A stretch of 64,000 bases of DNA from Agrobacterium cucumeris (GTDB taxonomy: Bacteria > Pseudomonadota > Alphaproteobacteria > Rhizobiales > Rhizobiaceae). A program made the translations under genes and the position numbers. Where the stretch lies: assembly GCF_030036535.1 (NCBI RefSeq), contig NZ_CP080388.1, forward strand, positions 1,669,001 through 1,733,000. The letters run 5' to 3'. Below the pieces are notes generated by a model, which worked only from the letters and a program-made list of their open reading frames with translations, was not told the DNA's origin and did not search any database. Of this stretch, positions 43,924 through 51,933 are shown one piece after another. Each line of letters begins with the position of its first letter. Position 1 is the stretch's first letter.

Positions 43924-44376
43924 TCAACCCGCATCGTTCGGTGGCCAGTTCTGCGTCTTGATCCGGCTCGTCCATTCGAGGAAGTCGACGAGATCATCGA
44001 GTTCCTGTTCGGAGAGATTGAACTGCGGCATCTGGCGCCGGCCCTCGATGCCGGTGGGCTGGGCGGCCATCCAGGCCTTGATGGAATCGCGCGCCGTCTC
44101 CTTGTCTTCCACGCCGCCATAGCGCTTCCAGACATTGCCGAGTTCGGGTGCGAAATAGGCGCCTTCGCCGAGCAGCGTGTGACAGTTGATGCAGGAATTT
44201 TTCTCCCACACATGTTTGCCGCGCGCGACGCTTTCCGTCAGTGTGCTTTCATCCGTCGAGGTGGTGCGCATGTAATAATGGCTATGGGCGGTCAGCCCGA
44301 CGAATATGGCGAAGAAGAAGATGGAGCCGCCGTAAAAGACGTTTCTCGCTCCTGTTTTGGTCAGGCGTTCTGCCAT
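43924..44376 (-). CDS. norC: nitric oxide reductase, cytochrome c subunit
   Basis: 150 aa. One membrane anchor (about 14-34), one haem motif CINCH at residues 62-66 and axial Met in RRQMPQFN. It passes electrons to NorB. ATG 44376 follows AAGGA by 8 bases; ATG 44394 adds six residues. A perfect TTG-N8-CAA box lies at 44511-44524 in front. Confidence 0.95.
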   Translation of the reverse strand: MAERLTKTGARNVFYGGSIFFFAIFVGLTAHSHYYMRTTSTDESTLTESVARGKHVWEKNSCINCHTLLGEGAYFAPELGNVWKRYGGVEDKETARDSIKAWMAAQPTGIEGRRQMPQFNLSEQELDDLVDFLEWTSRIKTQNWPPNDAG

Positions 44377-44510
44377 GCCAATGGTCCTTTCCATCCGAAA
44401 GACCGCTTATGCGGACTGGCTTGATCGAACCCTCTTGCCGGGATTTGCCAGCAGGCTGGCGGAATGCGGTGGGGTCTGAAGCCTTTCTAGCCGCTGGCCG
44501 CCGGCGTTCT

Positions 44511-44524
44511 TTGCCATTTGGCAA
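44511..44524 (-). promoter_or_regulatory. NnrR-type box upstream of norC
   Basis: TTGCCATTTGGCAA is a perfect palindrome of arms TTGCC/GGCAA fitting TTG-N8-CAA. It lies between norF and norC; at -41.5 transcription would start near 44476, 100 bases ahead of norC. Confidence 0.85.
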
Positions 44525-44554
44525 ACAAGTGGAGAGGTGGTGTGGTCCGCCTTT

Positions 44555-44845
44555 TCAGAGCGACAAAATGCCCTGCAGGAACGCCCGCAAAAGGGCTGCG
44601 GCGGCGAAGATTGCGGGCCATGCCAGAAGTGCCGTGCGCAGCAGGCCTCGCTCTTCGCCAAAACCCAGAAAGTCGTCGATGACGCGTCTGGATTTCATGA
44701 GCGCGAAAAGCAGCATCAGGCAGGCGACGGCAACCGGCGGCAGAAACGCCGCCTTCCACGATGTAACGACGGCCGTGCCGGCGAGAACAAGAATGGCTAG
44801 CATTGCAAAACTTCTTGCGAGCTGGCGGGAGGTGCGGTGGATCAT
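44555..44845 (-). CDS. norF: NorF-like small membrane protein
   Basis: About 96 aa with three hydrophobic segments (FAMLAILVLAGTAVV; FLPPVAVACLMLLFAL; LLAWPAIFAAAALL). It resembles NorF / cytochrome-oxidase subunit IV-like proteins that accompany NorE. The ATG at 44845 lies 5 bases after the norE stop, without a strong ribosome site, so it may depend on coupling. Assignment rests on size, topology and place. Confidence 0.7.
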   Translation of the reverse strand: MIHRTSRQLARSFAMLAILVLAGTAVVTSWKAAFLPPVAVACLMLLFALMKSRRVIDDFLGFGEERGLLRTALLAWPAIFAAAALLRAFLQGILSL

Positions 44846-44850
44846 AATTG

Positions 44851-45384
44851 TCAAACCAGATAGACGATGGGAAAAATGACGATCCAGACCAGATCGATGA
44901 CATGCCACAGCGTCGTCACCAGCGTGACATTCTCGTTTTTCGGGAAGACTGCGACGAGAAACAGCAGCATGGCCACGAAGACGACATGCAGCAGGTGGAA
45001 GCCGGTGAGCAGAAAATAGAGCTCGAAGAACGCGCCATAGGCTGGATCGGACGCGAAGGCGATTTCGGTGGAATATTCATGGAGCTTCACTCCGACGAAA
45101 GCGAAACCCAGCAGGCCGGCAAGGACCAGCGCCCGCCTTTTGCCCGGCAGCGCGGTGTGGCGGCTGGCCGCGACGGCCGCCTGCCAGCCGCTTGCCAGCA
45201 AAATCAGGGTGTTGAGGCCGGCAAGTTGTGGCTGCAGATGCTGGCGCGCGGCGGCGAACGCATCAGGGTTGAGGGCGAAGGCGATGATGAACGCGCCGGT
45301 CAGCGCGCCGAAGGCGGCAAGTTCGCTCCAGACCAGAATCCATAAAAGCAGGTTTCCGCTTTCCTCTTCCGTATTTATCGCCAT
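44851..45384 (-). CDS. norE: NorE, cytochrome oxidase subunit III-like protein
   Basis: 177 aa, five membrane segments, ending FHLLHVVFVAMLLFLVAVF and TLWHVIDLVWIVIFPIVYLV typical of subunit III-like NorE. Function in NO reduction is accessory. A GTG at 45417 is possible, but the box at 45445-45458 would place the transcription start near 45410, so ATG 45384 is preferred. Confidence 0.88.
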   Translation of the reverse strand: MAINTEEESGNLLLWILVWSELAAFGALTGAFIIAFALNPDAFAAARQHLQPQLAGLNTLILLASGWQAAVAASRHTALPGKRRALVLAGLLGFAFVGVKLHEYSTEIAFASDPAYGAFFELYFLLTGFHLLHVVFVAMLLFLVAVFPKNENVTLVTTLWHVIDLVWIVIFPIVYLV

Positions 45385-45444
45385 GGCCTCGCCCGTAATT
45401 GTAAAACAGCAAGCCACGCTTAGGCGTCCTCAAACCCCGCTTCT

Positions 45445-45458
45445 TTGCGGTCGGTCAA
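45445..45458. promoter_or_regulatory. NnrR-type box between norE and the nnrU pair
   Basis: TTGCGGTCGGTCAA fits TTG-N8-CAA. It sits between the divergent norEF and small-protein/nnrU genes, with predicted starts near 45410 (minus) and 45493 (plus). Confidence 0.7.
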
Positions 45459-45521
45459 AGAAGGGAGCGCCCAAAGCCCTATTGTCATGACAAAGCGCAA
45501 CTCTGGAAAATGGAGCTTCCC

Positions 45522-45677
45522 ATGAACGACGCGCAGGTCGGGCTGATTGTCGCAACCCCTATTATCATTGGCTTTGCGGTGCTGTTGTACCGTATGGGTG
45601 TGCTGCAGCGCATGGGTGCAGTTTCCGCCGTACTTGCCTCCGTGGCCATTGCTTCGGTGCTGTTCCTGAACCAGTGA
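45522..45677 (+). CDS. 51-residue membrane protein upstream of nnrU
   Basis: A small ORF (ATG 45522, TGA 45675-45677) with a TGGAGC ribosome-like site. It encodes two hydrophobic segments (VGLIVATPIIIGFAVLLY and GAVSAVLASVAIASVLFL) joined by a short basic loop. It lies 12 bases before nnrU and downstream of the box at 45445. No family recognised; coding is supported by topology and placement only. Confidence 0.65.
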   Translation: MNDAQVGLIVATPIIIGFAVLLYRMGVLQRMGAVSAVLASVAIASVLFLNQ

Positions 45678-45689
45678 GAAGGCAGTCGC

Positions 45690-46367
45690 ATGCTTGAACT
45701 TGTCGCCGCTCTTTCGCTTTTTGTGGCGCTGCACTCCATTCCCGCCGTGCCTGCCGTGCGCGGCCGGTTGATCGCGGCCATTGGCCGGCCCGCCTATTTC
45801 GGGGCTTATTCCGTGGTCTCGCTTCTGGCGCTGGGCTGGGTGTTTTATGCCGCGCTGTCGGTTGATTATATTCCGCTCTGGGATGTCGCGCCCTGGCAGG
45901 CGCATGTCACCTTTCTGGCCGCGCCGATTGGTCTGTTTTTCGTGCTGGCCGGTCTTCTCAGCGTCAATCCGCTTTCCATTTCCGTGCGGCAGGGAGATAA
46001 ACCGGGGGCAATCGTGCGCATCACGCGGCATCCGGTGCTTGTCGGTTTCCTGTTTTGGTCGCTCGGCCATGTCGTGCCGAATGGCGACCTGCGTTCCGTT
46101 ATTCTCTTCGGCGGTTTTGCGCTGTTTTCGCTTGGCGGAATGGCGATGACTGAAAAACGTGCCCGCAAAAGAATGGGTAATGCGTGGAGCGCGGCGGCTG
46201 CTAAAAACGCAACGATCCCTTTCGCAGCAATCCTTTCCGGCAAGACGAGCCTCGCCGTGGACGGGCCGATGTTGCTAGCCGCGGTGCTGACAGGGTTGAC
46301 GGTCTGGTGGCTGCTGGCCGGCGGCCATGCCGCGCTCTTTGGCGCAGACCCCATGGCCTATTTCTGA
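45690..46367 (+). CDS. nnrU: NnrU-family membrane protein
   Basis: 225 aa, about six hydrophobic segments, with the NnrU/isoprenylcysteine-methyltransferase-like stretch ITRHPVLVGFLFWSLGHVVPNGD. NnrU is linked to denitrification in relatives; biochemical role unknown. Convergent with ubiX. Confidence 0.88.
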   Translation: MLELVAALSLFVALHSIPAVPAVRGRLIAAIGRPAYFGAYSVVSLLALGWVFYAALSVDYIPLWDVAPWQAHVTFLAAPIGLFFVLAGLLSVNPLSISVRQGDKPGAIVRITRHPVLVGFLFWSLGHVVPNGDLRSVILFGGFALFSLGGMAMTEKRARKRMGNAWSAAAAKNATIPFAAILSGKTSLAVDGPMLLAAVLTGLTVWWLLAGGHAALFGADPMAYF

Positions 46368-46371
46368 TCGC

Positions 46372-46962
46372 TCACGATGGCTTCACCACATGCGGCTGCC
46401 ATATCGGCGCCTGCGGTGCGGGCGCGATACCGAGCTGATCGATAGCGCGGGCGGCGAACTGATCGACAATATCGAAGACGCTGAGCGGCCTGTTGTAAAA
46501 GGCCGGCACTGGCGGCATGACGATCGCGCCTGCCTCTGTTACCGCGCACATATTGCGCAGATGGATGAGATGCAGAGGCGTCTCGCGAGTCATCAAAACC
46601 AGCTTCCGGCGTTCCTTCAAATGCACGTCGGCAGCGCGAGTGACGAGATTGTCCGAAAGCCCGGTTGCAATGGCCGCGAGCGTCCGCATGGAGCAGGGGG
46701 CGACGATCATGCCTGTTGTCGGGAAGGAACCGCTGGCGATTGCCGCTCCGATATCATCGACAGCGTGATTGATGCTGGCGAGTGACAGCATCCGCCCCAT
46801 GGCTTCAGCACCTTCCTCATGCAACACGGTCCGCTTGGCCGATTGCGACAGGACGAGATGGATTTCGACGCTTTTCATCGCGGCGAGGCGCTCGATGATG
46901 CGCAGCGCAATGCCGGCACCCGATGCACCGGTGACGCCGACCACGACGCGGCACGGCTTCAT
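46372..46962 (-). CDS. ubiX: flavin prenyltransferase UbiX
   Basis: 196 aa. It makes the prenylated FMN cofactor needed by UbiD. The flavodoxin-like start VGVTGASGAGIALRIIERL, PCSMRTLAAIATGLSDNLVTRAADV and RETPLHLIHLRNM are characteristic. Its start overlaps the UbiD stop by four bases. Its place in the denitrification island suggests an extra copy for low-oxygen ubiquinone synthesis. Confidence 0.93.
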   Translation of the reverse strand: MKPCRVVVGVTGASGAGIALRIIERLAAMKSVEIHLVLSQSAKRTVLHEEGAEAMGRMLSLASINHAVDDIGAAIASGSFPTTGMIVAPCSMRTLAAIATGLSDNLVTRAADVHLKERRKLVLMTRETPLHLIHLRNMCAVTEAGAIVMPPVPAFYNRPLSVFDIVDQFAARAIDQLGIAPAPQAPIWQPHVVKPS

Positions 46963-48473
46963 GGTCGTTCTCCAAGGCCAAGATCACGCCACATCAGATC
47001 CACCTTTGCGATGACGTCAGGTGTCATGGAGAGCACGCGACCCCATTCGCGCTCCGTCTCCGGCGAAAGCTTGCGGGTGGCGTCCAGACCCATCTTGCCG
47101 CCGAGGCCGGTTTTCGGCGAGGCGAAGTCGAGATAATCGATCGGCGTATCGTCGATGATCGTTGTATCGCGCGAGGCATCGAAACGGGTGGAGAGCGCCC
47201 AGATCACATCCACCCAGCTGCGCACATTGATGTCGGGATCGACCAGAATGATGAGCTTCACATAACTGAACTGCGGCAGCATCGACCACAGGCCCATCAT
47301 CACCCGCTTTGCCTGGCCGGGATAACGCTTGTCGATGGAGACGACCATGACGCGGTAGGAACAGGCCTCCGGCGGCATCCACAGATCGACGATTTCCGCA
47401 AACTGCCTTTTGACGAGCGGCAGGAAAATCTCGAGCATGGCTTCGCCGAGAACCGAGGGCTCATCGGGCGGCCGACCGGTATAGGTGGAAAGATAGATCG
47501 GATCGCGGCGCATGGTGATGGCCGACAGCGTCATGATCGGAAAGGCTTCGACCGAATTATAGTAGCCGGTGTGGTCGCCATAGGGGCCTTCGAGTGCCGT
47601 TTCCGTTGCTGAGACGGTGCCTTCCAGCACGATCTCGGCATTGGCGGGCACCGGCATCGGCACCGTCAGGGCCTTCGCGATGCGGCTTTTCGAGCCGCGC
47701 AGCAGGCCGGAAAAACCAAGCTCGCTGATATGTTCGGGAAGCGGCATGACGGCGGAAAGAATGGTGGCGGGATCAGCGCCGATGGCGACGGTAACGGGCA
47801 TATCCAGCCCGCGCGCCTGCCACAACCGGTGGTGCTGCGCGCCGCCGCGATGCGCCAGCCAGCGCATGATCACCCTGTCCGGCCCCAGCACCTGCATGCG
47901 ATAGATGCCAACATTGATATCGTCGGGATCATCAGGCGAACGGGTGATGACCAGCGGCCAGGTGATGAGCGGGGCCGGCTCGCCCGGCCAGCACCATTGC
48001 ACCGGCAGGCGGGCAAGATCAACCGCATCGCCCGTCAGTACCTTTTCCTGCACCGGCGCGCGCGAGACGTTGCGTGGCCGCATGGACAGTGCTGCCCGCA
48101 GCAAAGGCAGCTTACCCCATGCCTCGGCCATGGATTTCGGCGGCCGTGGCTCGCGCAATTCGGCAAGCTTTTGTCCAAGTGCTGGCAGGCCGCCCGTTTC
48201 CAGCCCCAGCCCCCATTCGATGCGTTGCCGCGTGCCGAAGAGATTGGCAAGCAGCGGCGTGTCCCGCACCTTGCCCTCATGGTCGACGGGTTGCTCGAAC
48301 AGCAGCGCCGGCCCGCCATCGGCGAGCACCCGGCGGTGGATTTCGGTGATTTCGTGCACCAGTGAGACCGGCTGGCGAATTCGCCGCAGCTGCCCGCGTT
48401 CTTCAAGCAACCGTACGAAACTGCGCAGATCGCTCGCGTGGGCGGGTTTAGTTTCTGTTTTCTCGTCTCTCAT
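46959..48473 (-). CDS. ubiD: UbiD-family decarboxylase
   Basis: 504 aa, prenyl-FMN-dependent decarboxylase; 3-octaprenyl-4-hydroxybenzoate is the expected substrate in ubiquinone synthesis. Typical stretches: PLLANLFGTRQRIEWGLG, GIYRMQVLGPDRVIMRW, LEGPYGDHTGYYN and DPDINVRSWVDVIWALSTR. ATG 48473 preferred; the reading to 48521 adds a basic tail. Coupled to ubiX (ATGA). Another aromatic acid as substrate cannot be excluded. Confidence 0.9.
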   Translation of the reverse strand: MRDEKTETKPAHASDLRSFVRLLEERGQLRRIRQPVSLVHEITEIHRRVLADGGPALLFEQPVDHEGKVRDTPLLANLFGTRQRIEWGLGLETGGLPALGQKLAELREPRPPKSMAEAWGKLPLLRAALSMRPRNVSRAPVQEKVLTGDAVDLARLPVQWCWPGEPAPLITWPLVITRSPDDPDDINVGIYRMQVLGPDRVIMRWLAHRGGAQHHRLWQARGLDMPVTVAIGADPATILSAVMPLPEHISELGFSGLLRGSKSRIAKALTVPMPVPANAEIVLEGTVSATETALEGPYGDHTGYYNSVEAFPIMTLSAITMRRDPIYLSTYTGRPPDEPSVLGEAMLEIFLPLVKRQFAEIVDLWMPPEACSYRVMVVSIDKRYPGQAKRVMMGLWSMLPQFSYVKLIILVDPDINVRSWVDVIWALSTRFDASRDTTIIDDTPIDYLDFASPKTGLGGKMGLDATRKLSPETEREWGRVLSMTPDVIAKVDLMWRDLGLGERP

Positions 48474-48529
48474 GCCGCCTGTTTGCCGGTGGCGGTGCGG
48501 CATGTCCTTGCGCTGCCGCAAATGCGGCT

Positions 48530-48880
48530 TCAGTGCGAACGAAGATAGTCGGCAAGAACAAGGGCGTGGTTGTGTTCGGTGTCATGGGCGGCGTAAAGCA
48601 GCGTGACGCGGCCCTTCGCCATCAGCTCCTTCATGCGCGCCACGGCATCGGGATTGGCGGCCAGCTCCTCATGATAGTGCCGGGTGAATTCCGCAAAACG
48701 CGATGGCATATGCGAGAAATTCTTGCGCAATTCGTTGCTGGGCGCGATGTCCTTCATCCACAGCGAAAGCTGTGCGGTTTCCTTGCGCATGCCGCGCGGC
48801 CACAGCCGGTCCACCAGAATGCGTGCGCCGTCATCATCGCTGGCGGCATCGTAAATCCGTTTGATCCTTATATCGGGCAT
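48530..48880 (-). CDS. DUF488 (YeaO-like) protein
   Basis: 116 aa. The family is recognised by IKRIYDAASDDDGARILVDRLWPRGMRKE and the C-terminal LLYAAHDTEHNHALVLADYL. Cytosolic, function unknown. ATG 48880 follows AAGGAGG. A TTG-N8-CAA box lies about 82 bp ahead, shared with ubiT. Confidence 0.87.
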   Translation of the reverse strand: MPDIRIKRIYDAASDDDGARILVDRLWPRGMRKETAQLSLWMKDIAPSNELRKNFSHMPSRFAEFTRHYHEELAANPDAVARMKELMAKGRVTLLYAAHDTEHNHALVLADYLRSH

Positions 48881-48955
48881 GGCGGCCTCCTTCGCTTCGC
48901 AAGTGAATGATTTATAGCGGCTTTTGTGAAGCCGCACCCGAAAATCTCTCTGTCT

Positions 48956-48969
48956 TTGCGTTCGCTCAA
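48956..48969. promoter_or_regulatory. Fnr/NnrR-type box between DUF488 and ubiT
   Basis: TTGCGTTCGCTCAA fits TTG-N8-CAA. At -41.5, starts would be near 48921 (DUF488, 41-base leader) and 49004 (ubiT, 25-base leader). It would place the ubiTUV operon under the same control as nir and nor. Confidence 0.7.
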
Positions 48970-49028
48970 ACCGGTGCCGGCGCGCTGCGGTTAGGTTCCT
49001 GCCCGCAACTGACCTGACAGGACCATCT

Positions 49029-49544
49029 ATGAGACCGTTTCCCGCCGCCATCGCTACCCCCATGAATTTTCTGCCCCTTGCCGTGGTGCAGCGAGCGACA
49101 GCGGCGATGCTGGCGCAGATCATGAAACGGCACCCTGATCTGTTCGGCCGGCTCGGTGAACATTGCTGCAAACGTTATGCCTTCCTGCCCGTCGATCTGC
49201 CCTTCGCCTTCATGGTCGAGCCGGCGCGTCCGGCCATCACCGTCAGCCGAAAGGGCCGCTTGCCCAAGGTGGATGCGGCGGTGGAAGGGCCGCTTTTCAT
49301 GCTGCTGGCGCTGATGGAGGGGCGGCAGGATGCCGATGCGCTGTTCTTCTCGCGGGATCTCAGCGTGACCGGCGACATGGAGGCGATGCTGGCACTGCGC
49401 AATGCGCTCGATGACAGCAGCATTGATCTGCCGCGCGATCTCGGTGCCTTTGCCGGGCATTTTGCGCCTGTCGTAACGGGGCTTGCGAACCGCCTGCGCG
49501 GCCATGTTCTTTCGGAAACACGGGGAGGTGAGGCATGGAGCTGA
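49029..49544 (+). CDS. ubiT: UbiT, SCP2-domain accessory factor for anaerobic ubiquinone synthesis
   Basis: 171 aa with an SCP2 lipid-binding domain (about 50-160). UbiT binds ubiquinone intermediates and is required with UbiU/UbiV for oxygen-independent hydroxylation. Identity rests on the domain and on the two following genes. Overlaps ubiU by 10 bases. Confidence 0.88.
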   Translation: MRPFPAAIATPMNFLPLAVVQRATAAMLAQIMKRHPDLFGRLGEHCCKRYAFLPVDLPFAFMVEPARPAITVSRKGRLPKVDAAVEGPLFMLLALMEGRQDADALFFSRDLSVTGDMEAMLALRNALDDSSIDLPRDLGAFAGHFAPVVTGLANRLRGHVLSETRGGEAWS

Positions 49545-50512
49545 TCTGTCCTGCGGGAACGCCCGCCGCCTTCCGCGAGGCCGTCGATGCCGGCGCGGAT
49601 GCCGTCTATTGCGGCTTTCGCGATGAAACCAATGCCCGCAATTTTCCCGGCCTCAATTTTTCCCGCGAAGAGCTTGCCGAAGCCATCGCCTATGCGAAGA
49701 AGCGCGGCGTCCAGACTTTCGTCGCGCTCAACACCTTCATGCGCGCGGGCAATGAGGATATCTGGTATCGCGGTGCGGCCGATGCCGTGAAGGCGGGGGC
49801 GGATGCGCTGATCCTTGCCGATTTCGGTCTGATGGCGCATGTGGCGGAACACCACCCGCAGCAACGCATCCATGTCTCCGTGCAGGCCTCCGCCTCCAAT
49901 GCGGACGCTGTGAACTTTCTCGTCGATGCCTTCGGCGCGAAACGCGTGGTGCTGCCGCGCACCCTGACCATTTCCGACATCGCCCGGCTGGCGCGGCAAA
50001 TCCGCTGCGAGATCGAGATATTCGTATTTGGCGGCCTCTGCGTCATGGCGGAGGGGCGCTGCTCGCTCTCGTCTTACGCCACCGGAAAATCACCCAACAT
50101 GAACGGCGTCTGCTCGCCAGCAAGCCATGTGCGTTACCGGCAGGACGGGCCGGAGCTGGTGTCGGAACTCGGCGATTACACCATCAACCGTTTTCCGGAA
50201 GGCGAAGCGGCGGGTTATCCGACGCTCTGCAAGGGCCGTTTCGAGATTGCCGATGACAAGTCCTATGCTTTTGAGGACCCGGTGTCGCTTGATGTGATGG
50301 ACCAGATCGATGCGCTGCGCGAAGCGGGGGTCAGCGCGCTGAAGATCGAGGGCCGCCAGCGCGGCAAGGCCTATGTGGCGGAAGTGGTGTCCACCCTGCA
50401 CCGGGCGCTGGCCGCCAGTGCCGAAGAGCGGGGACGGCTGCTCTCGCGCCTGCGGCTTTTAAGCGAAGGCCAGCGCACCACCGTTGGCGCTTATGAGAAA
50501 CGCTGGAGATGA
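49535..50512 (+). CDS. ubiU: UbiU, U32-family anaerobic hydroxylase component
   Basis: 325 aa. The four iron-sulfur ligands fall at Cys169, Cys176, Cys193 and Cys232, the same numbers as in E. coli UbiU. N-terminal ELICPAGTPAAFREAVDAGAD is the U32 start. With UbiV it hydroxylates the ubiquinone ring without O2. Stop overlaps ubiV start (ATGA). Confidence 0.94.
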   Translation: MELICPAGTPAAFREAVDAGADAVYCGFRDETNARNFPGLNFSREELAEAIAYAKKRGVQTFVALNTFMRAGNEDIWYRGAADAVKAGADALILADFGLMAHVAEHHPQQRIHVSVQASASNADAVNFLVDAFGAKRVVLPRTLTISDIARLARQIRCEIEIFVFGGLCVMAEGRCSLSSYATGKSPNMNGVCSPASHVRYRQDGPELVSELGDYTINRFPEGEAAGYPTLCKGRFEIADDKSYAFEDPVSLDVMDQIDALREAGVSALKIEGRQRGKAYVAEVVSTLHRALAASAEERGRLLSRLRLLSEGQRTTVGAYEKRWR

Positions 50513-51456
50513 TGGCGATGGCACACACTGCAAAGGCCACATTGGCGCTTGGCCCGGTCCTCTATCTCTGGCAGGGCGAGAAATGGCGCGATTTCTATTT
50601 CCGCATCGCCGATGAAGCGCCCGTCAGCCATGTCTATCTCGGCGAAACCGTCTGTTCCAAACGGTTCCATTTTACCGAGCCGCATCTGGCCGAGGTGATC
50701 GAGCGGCTGGAGAGTACCGGAAAGCAGGTGATCCTCTCGACGCTTTCACTGGTAACGCTGGAGCGCGAAAGCCGCCAGCTGCGCGGCCTGATCGCCGACA
50801 GCCCCTATCCGGTCGAGGCGAACGATCTTTCCGCGCTCGGCATGTTACATGGCACGCCGCATGTCGTCGGGCCGATGGTGAATGTCTATAATGCCGCCAC
50901 CGCGCGGTTGCTCGCCTCGCGTGGGGCAAGCGCCATCTGCCTGCCGCCGGAACTGCCGGTGACTTCGGTGGAGCGCATCGTGGCGGAAACACCGGATGTG
51001 AAGTTCGAAGTCTTCGCGTTCGGCCGCCTGCCGCTCGCCATCTCTGCACGCTGTGCCCATGCCCGCGCCAAGGGCAATATCAAGGATAATTGCCAGTTCG
51101 TCTGCGGTGACGACCCGGATGGATTACCGGTGCGCACGCTTGACCGGCAGTCGTTTCTGGCGCTGAACGGCGTACAGACGGTGTCGCACACCTGCCAGTC
51201 GCTGCTTGGCGAATTGCAGGATCTGGCGGCCGCTGGCATCGCCCGATTCCGGCTGTCACCACAGGATTGCGACATGGTGGCGGTGGCGCAGATCCATGAC
51301 GATGTCCTGGCCGGCAGGCGGGATGCGGCAGATGGTCTTGCACGTCTCGGGCAAATCTATCCGGATGTGCCTTTTTCCAATGGTTTCCACCACGGGCAGG
51401 AAGGGGCGACCTGGGTCGCCCGTGCCCGCAATACGGCGCATGGGGTGAATGCATGA
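50509..51456 (+). CDS. ubiV: UbiV, U32-family partner of UbiU
   Basis: 315 aa. Cluster cysteines at 49 (YLGETVCSKR), 182, 195 and 199 match the UbiV pattern C-x(n)-C-x12-C-x3-C. ATGs at 50509, 50512 and 50518 are all possible; the first overlaps ubiU. Coupled by ATGA to the unknown gene at 51453. Confidence 0.93.
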   Translation: MMAMAHTAKATLALGPVLYLWQGEKWRDFYFRIADEAPVSHVYLGETVCSKRFHFTEPHLAEVIERLESTGKQVILSTLSLVTLERESRQLRGLIADSPYPVEANDLSALGMLHGTPHVVGPMVNVYNAATARLLASRGASAICLPPELPVTSVERIVAETPDVKFEVFAFGRLPLAISARCAHARAKGNIKDNCQFVCGDDPDGLPVRTLDRQSFLALNGVQTVSHTCQSLLGELQDLAAAGIARFRLSPQDCDMVAVAQIHDDVLAGRRDAADGLARLGQIYPDVPFSNGFHHGQEGATWVARARNTAHGVNA

Positions 51457-51836
51457 CGATGAACAGGCAAGAGCCGCAATCGCTGTCTGTGGCAGCGCCG
51501 GGCGGGGCGGATATCGCTGCTGCGATCCATCTGGTGCGCAACGTGGTTTTGCAGAGCGCACTCGATTGCGGCTGCCGTGACAAGGTCCATGAGGCGCTGC
51601 GCGAGCTTGAGGATTTCGAGCGCCAGCGCAATATCGTCAAGCTTCTGGCCGCCGCCCGCGAGGAGCGGCGCAAGATCGGGCTTCTGACCGAGATGCTGGC
51701 GGATTTTGCCGAGGACGATACGGTCGATGAAGGCATCGTCGAAACGGCGAGCCTGATGTTTCTCGACATCGCCGCCGCCGCTCAGGAAGGATCGCGAATT
51801 CTGCGCGACGCCCTGTCTCTTAAAACATGTAAATAA
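51453..51836 (+). CDS. unknown helical protein coupled to ubiV
   Basis: 127 aa, no recognised family. The whole sequence looks alpha-helical (AIHLVRNVVLQSALDCGCRDKVHEALRELEDF; ERRKIGLLTEMLADFAE), with a CGC dipeptide-pair near residue 40 and no signal peptide. Its start overlaps ubiV by ATGA, so it belongs to the ubiTUV operon. A role in quinone synthesis or assembly is context-based guesswork. Confidence 0.7.
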   Translation: MTMNRQEPQSLSVAAPGGADIAAAIHLVRNVVLQSALDCGCRDKVHEALRELEDFERQRNIVKLLAAAREERRKIGLLTEMLADFAEDDTVDEGIVETASLMFLDIAAAAQEGSRILRDALSLKTCK

Positions 51837-51857
51837 AACTCATGTTTTTGGTGTTGT

Positions 51858-51871
51858 TTGATCCAGCGCAA
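51858..51871 (+). promoter_or_regulatory. possible Fnr/NnrR-type box before the TonB receptor
   Basis: TTGATCCAGCGCAA fits TTG-N8-CAA but the right arm is not a good match to the left. Centre is 69 bases before the receptor ATG, leaving a 28-base leader at -41.5 spacing. Confidence 0.45.
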
Positions 51872-51933
51872 AGAGGCCGTTCTTGCAAAATGTCATCCCC
51901 GGTACACGCAGGTTATGACTGAAGGGGTGGCAT

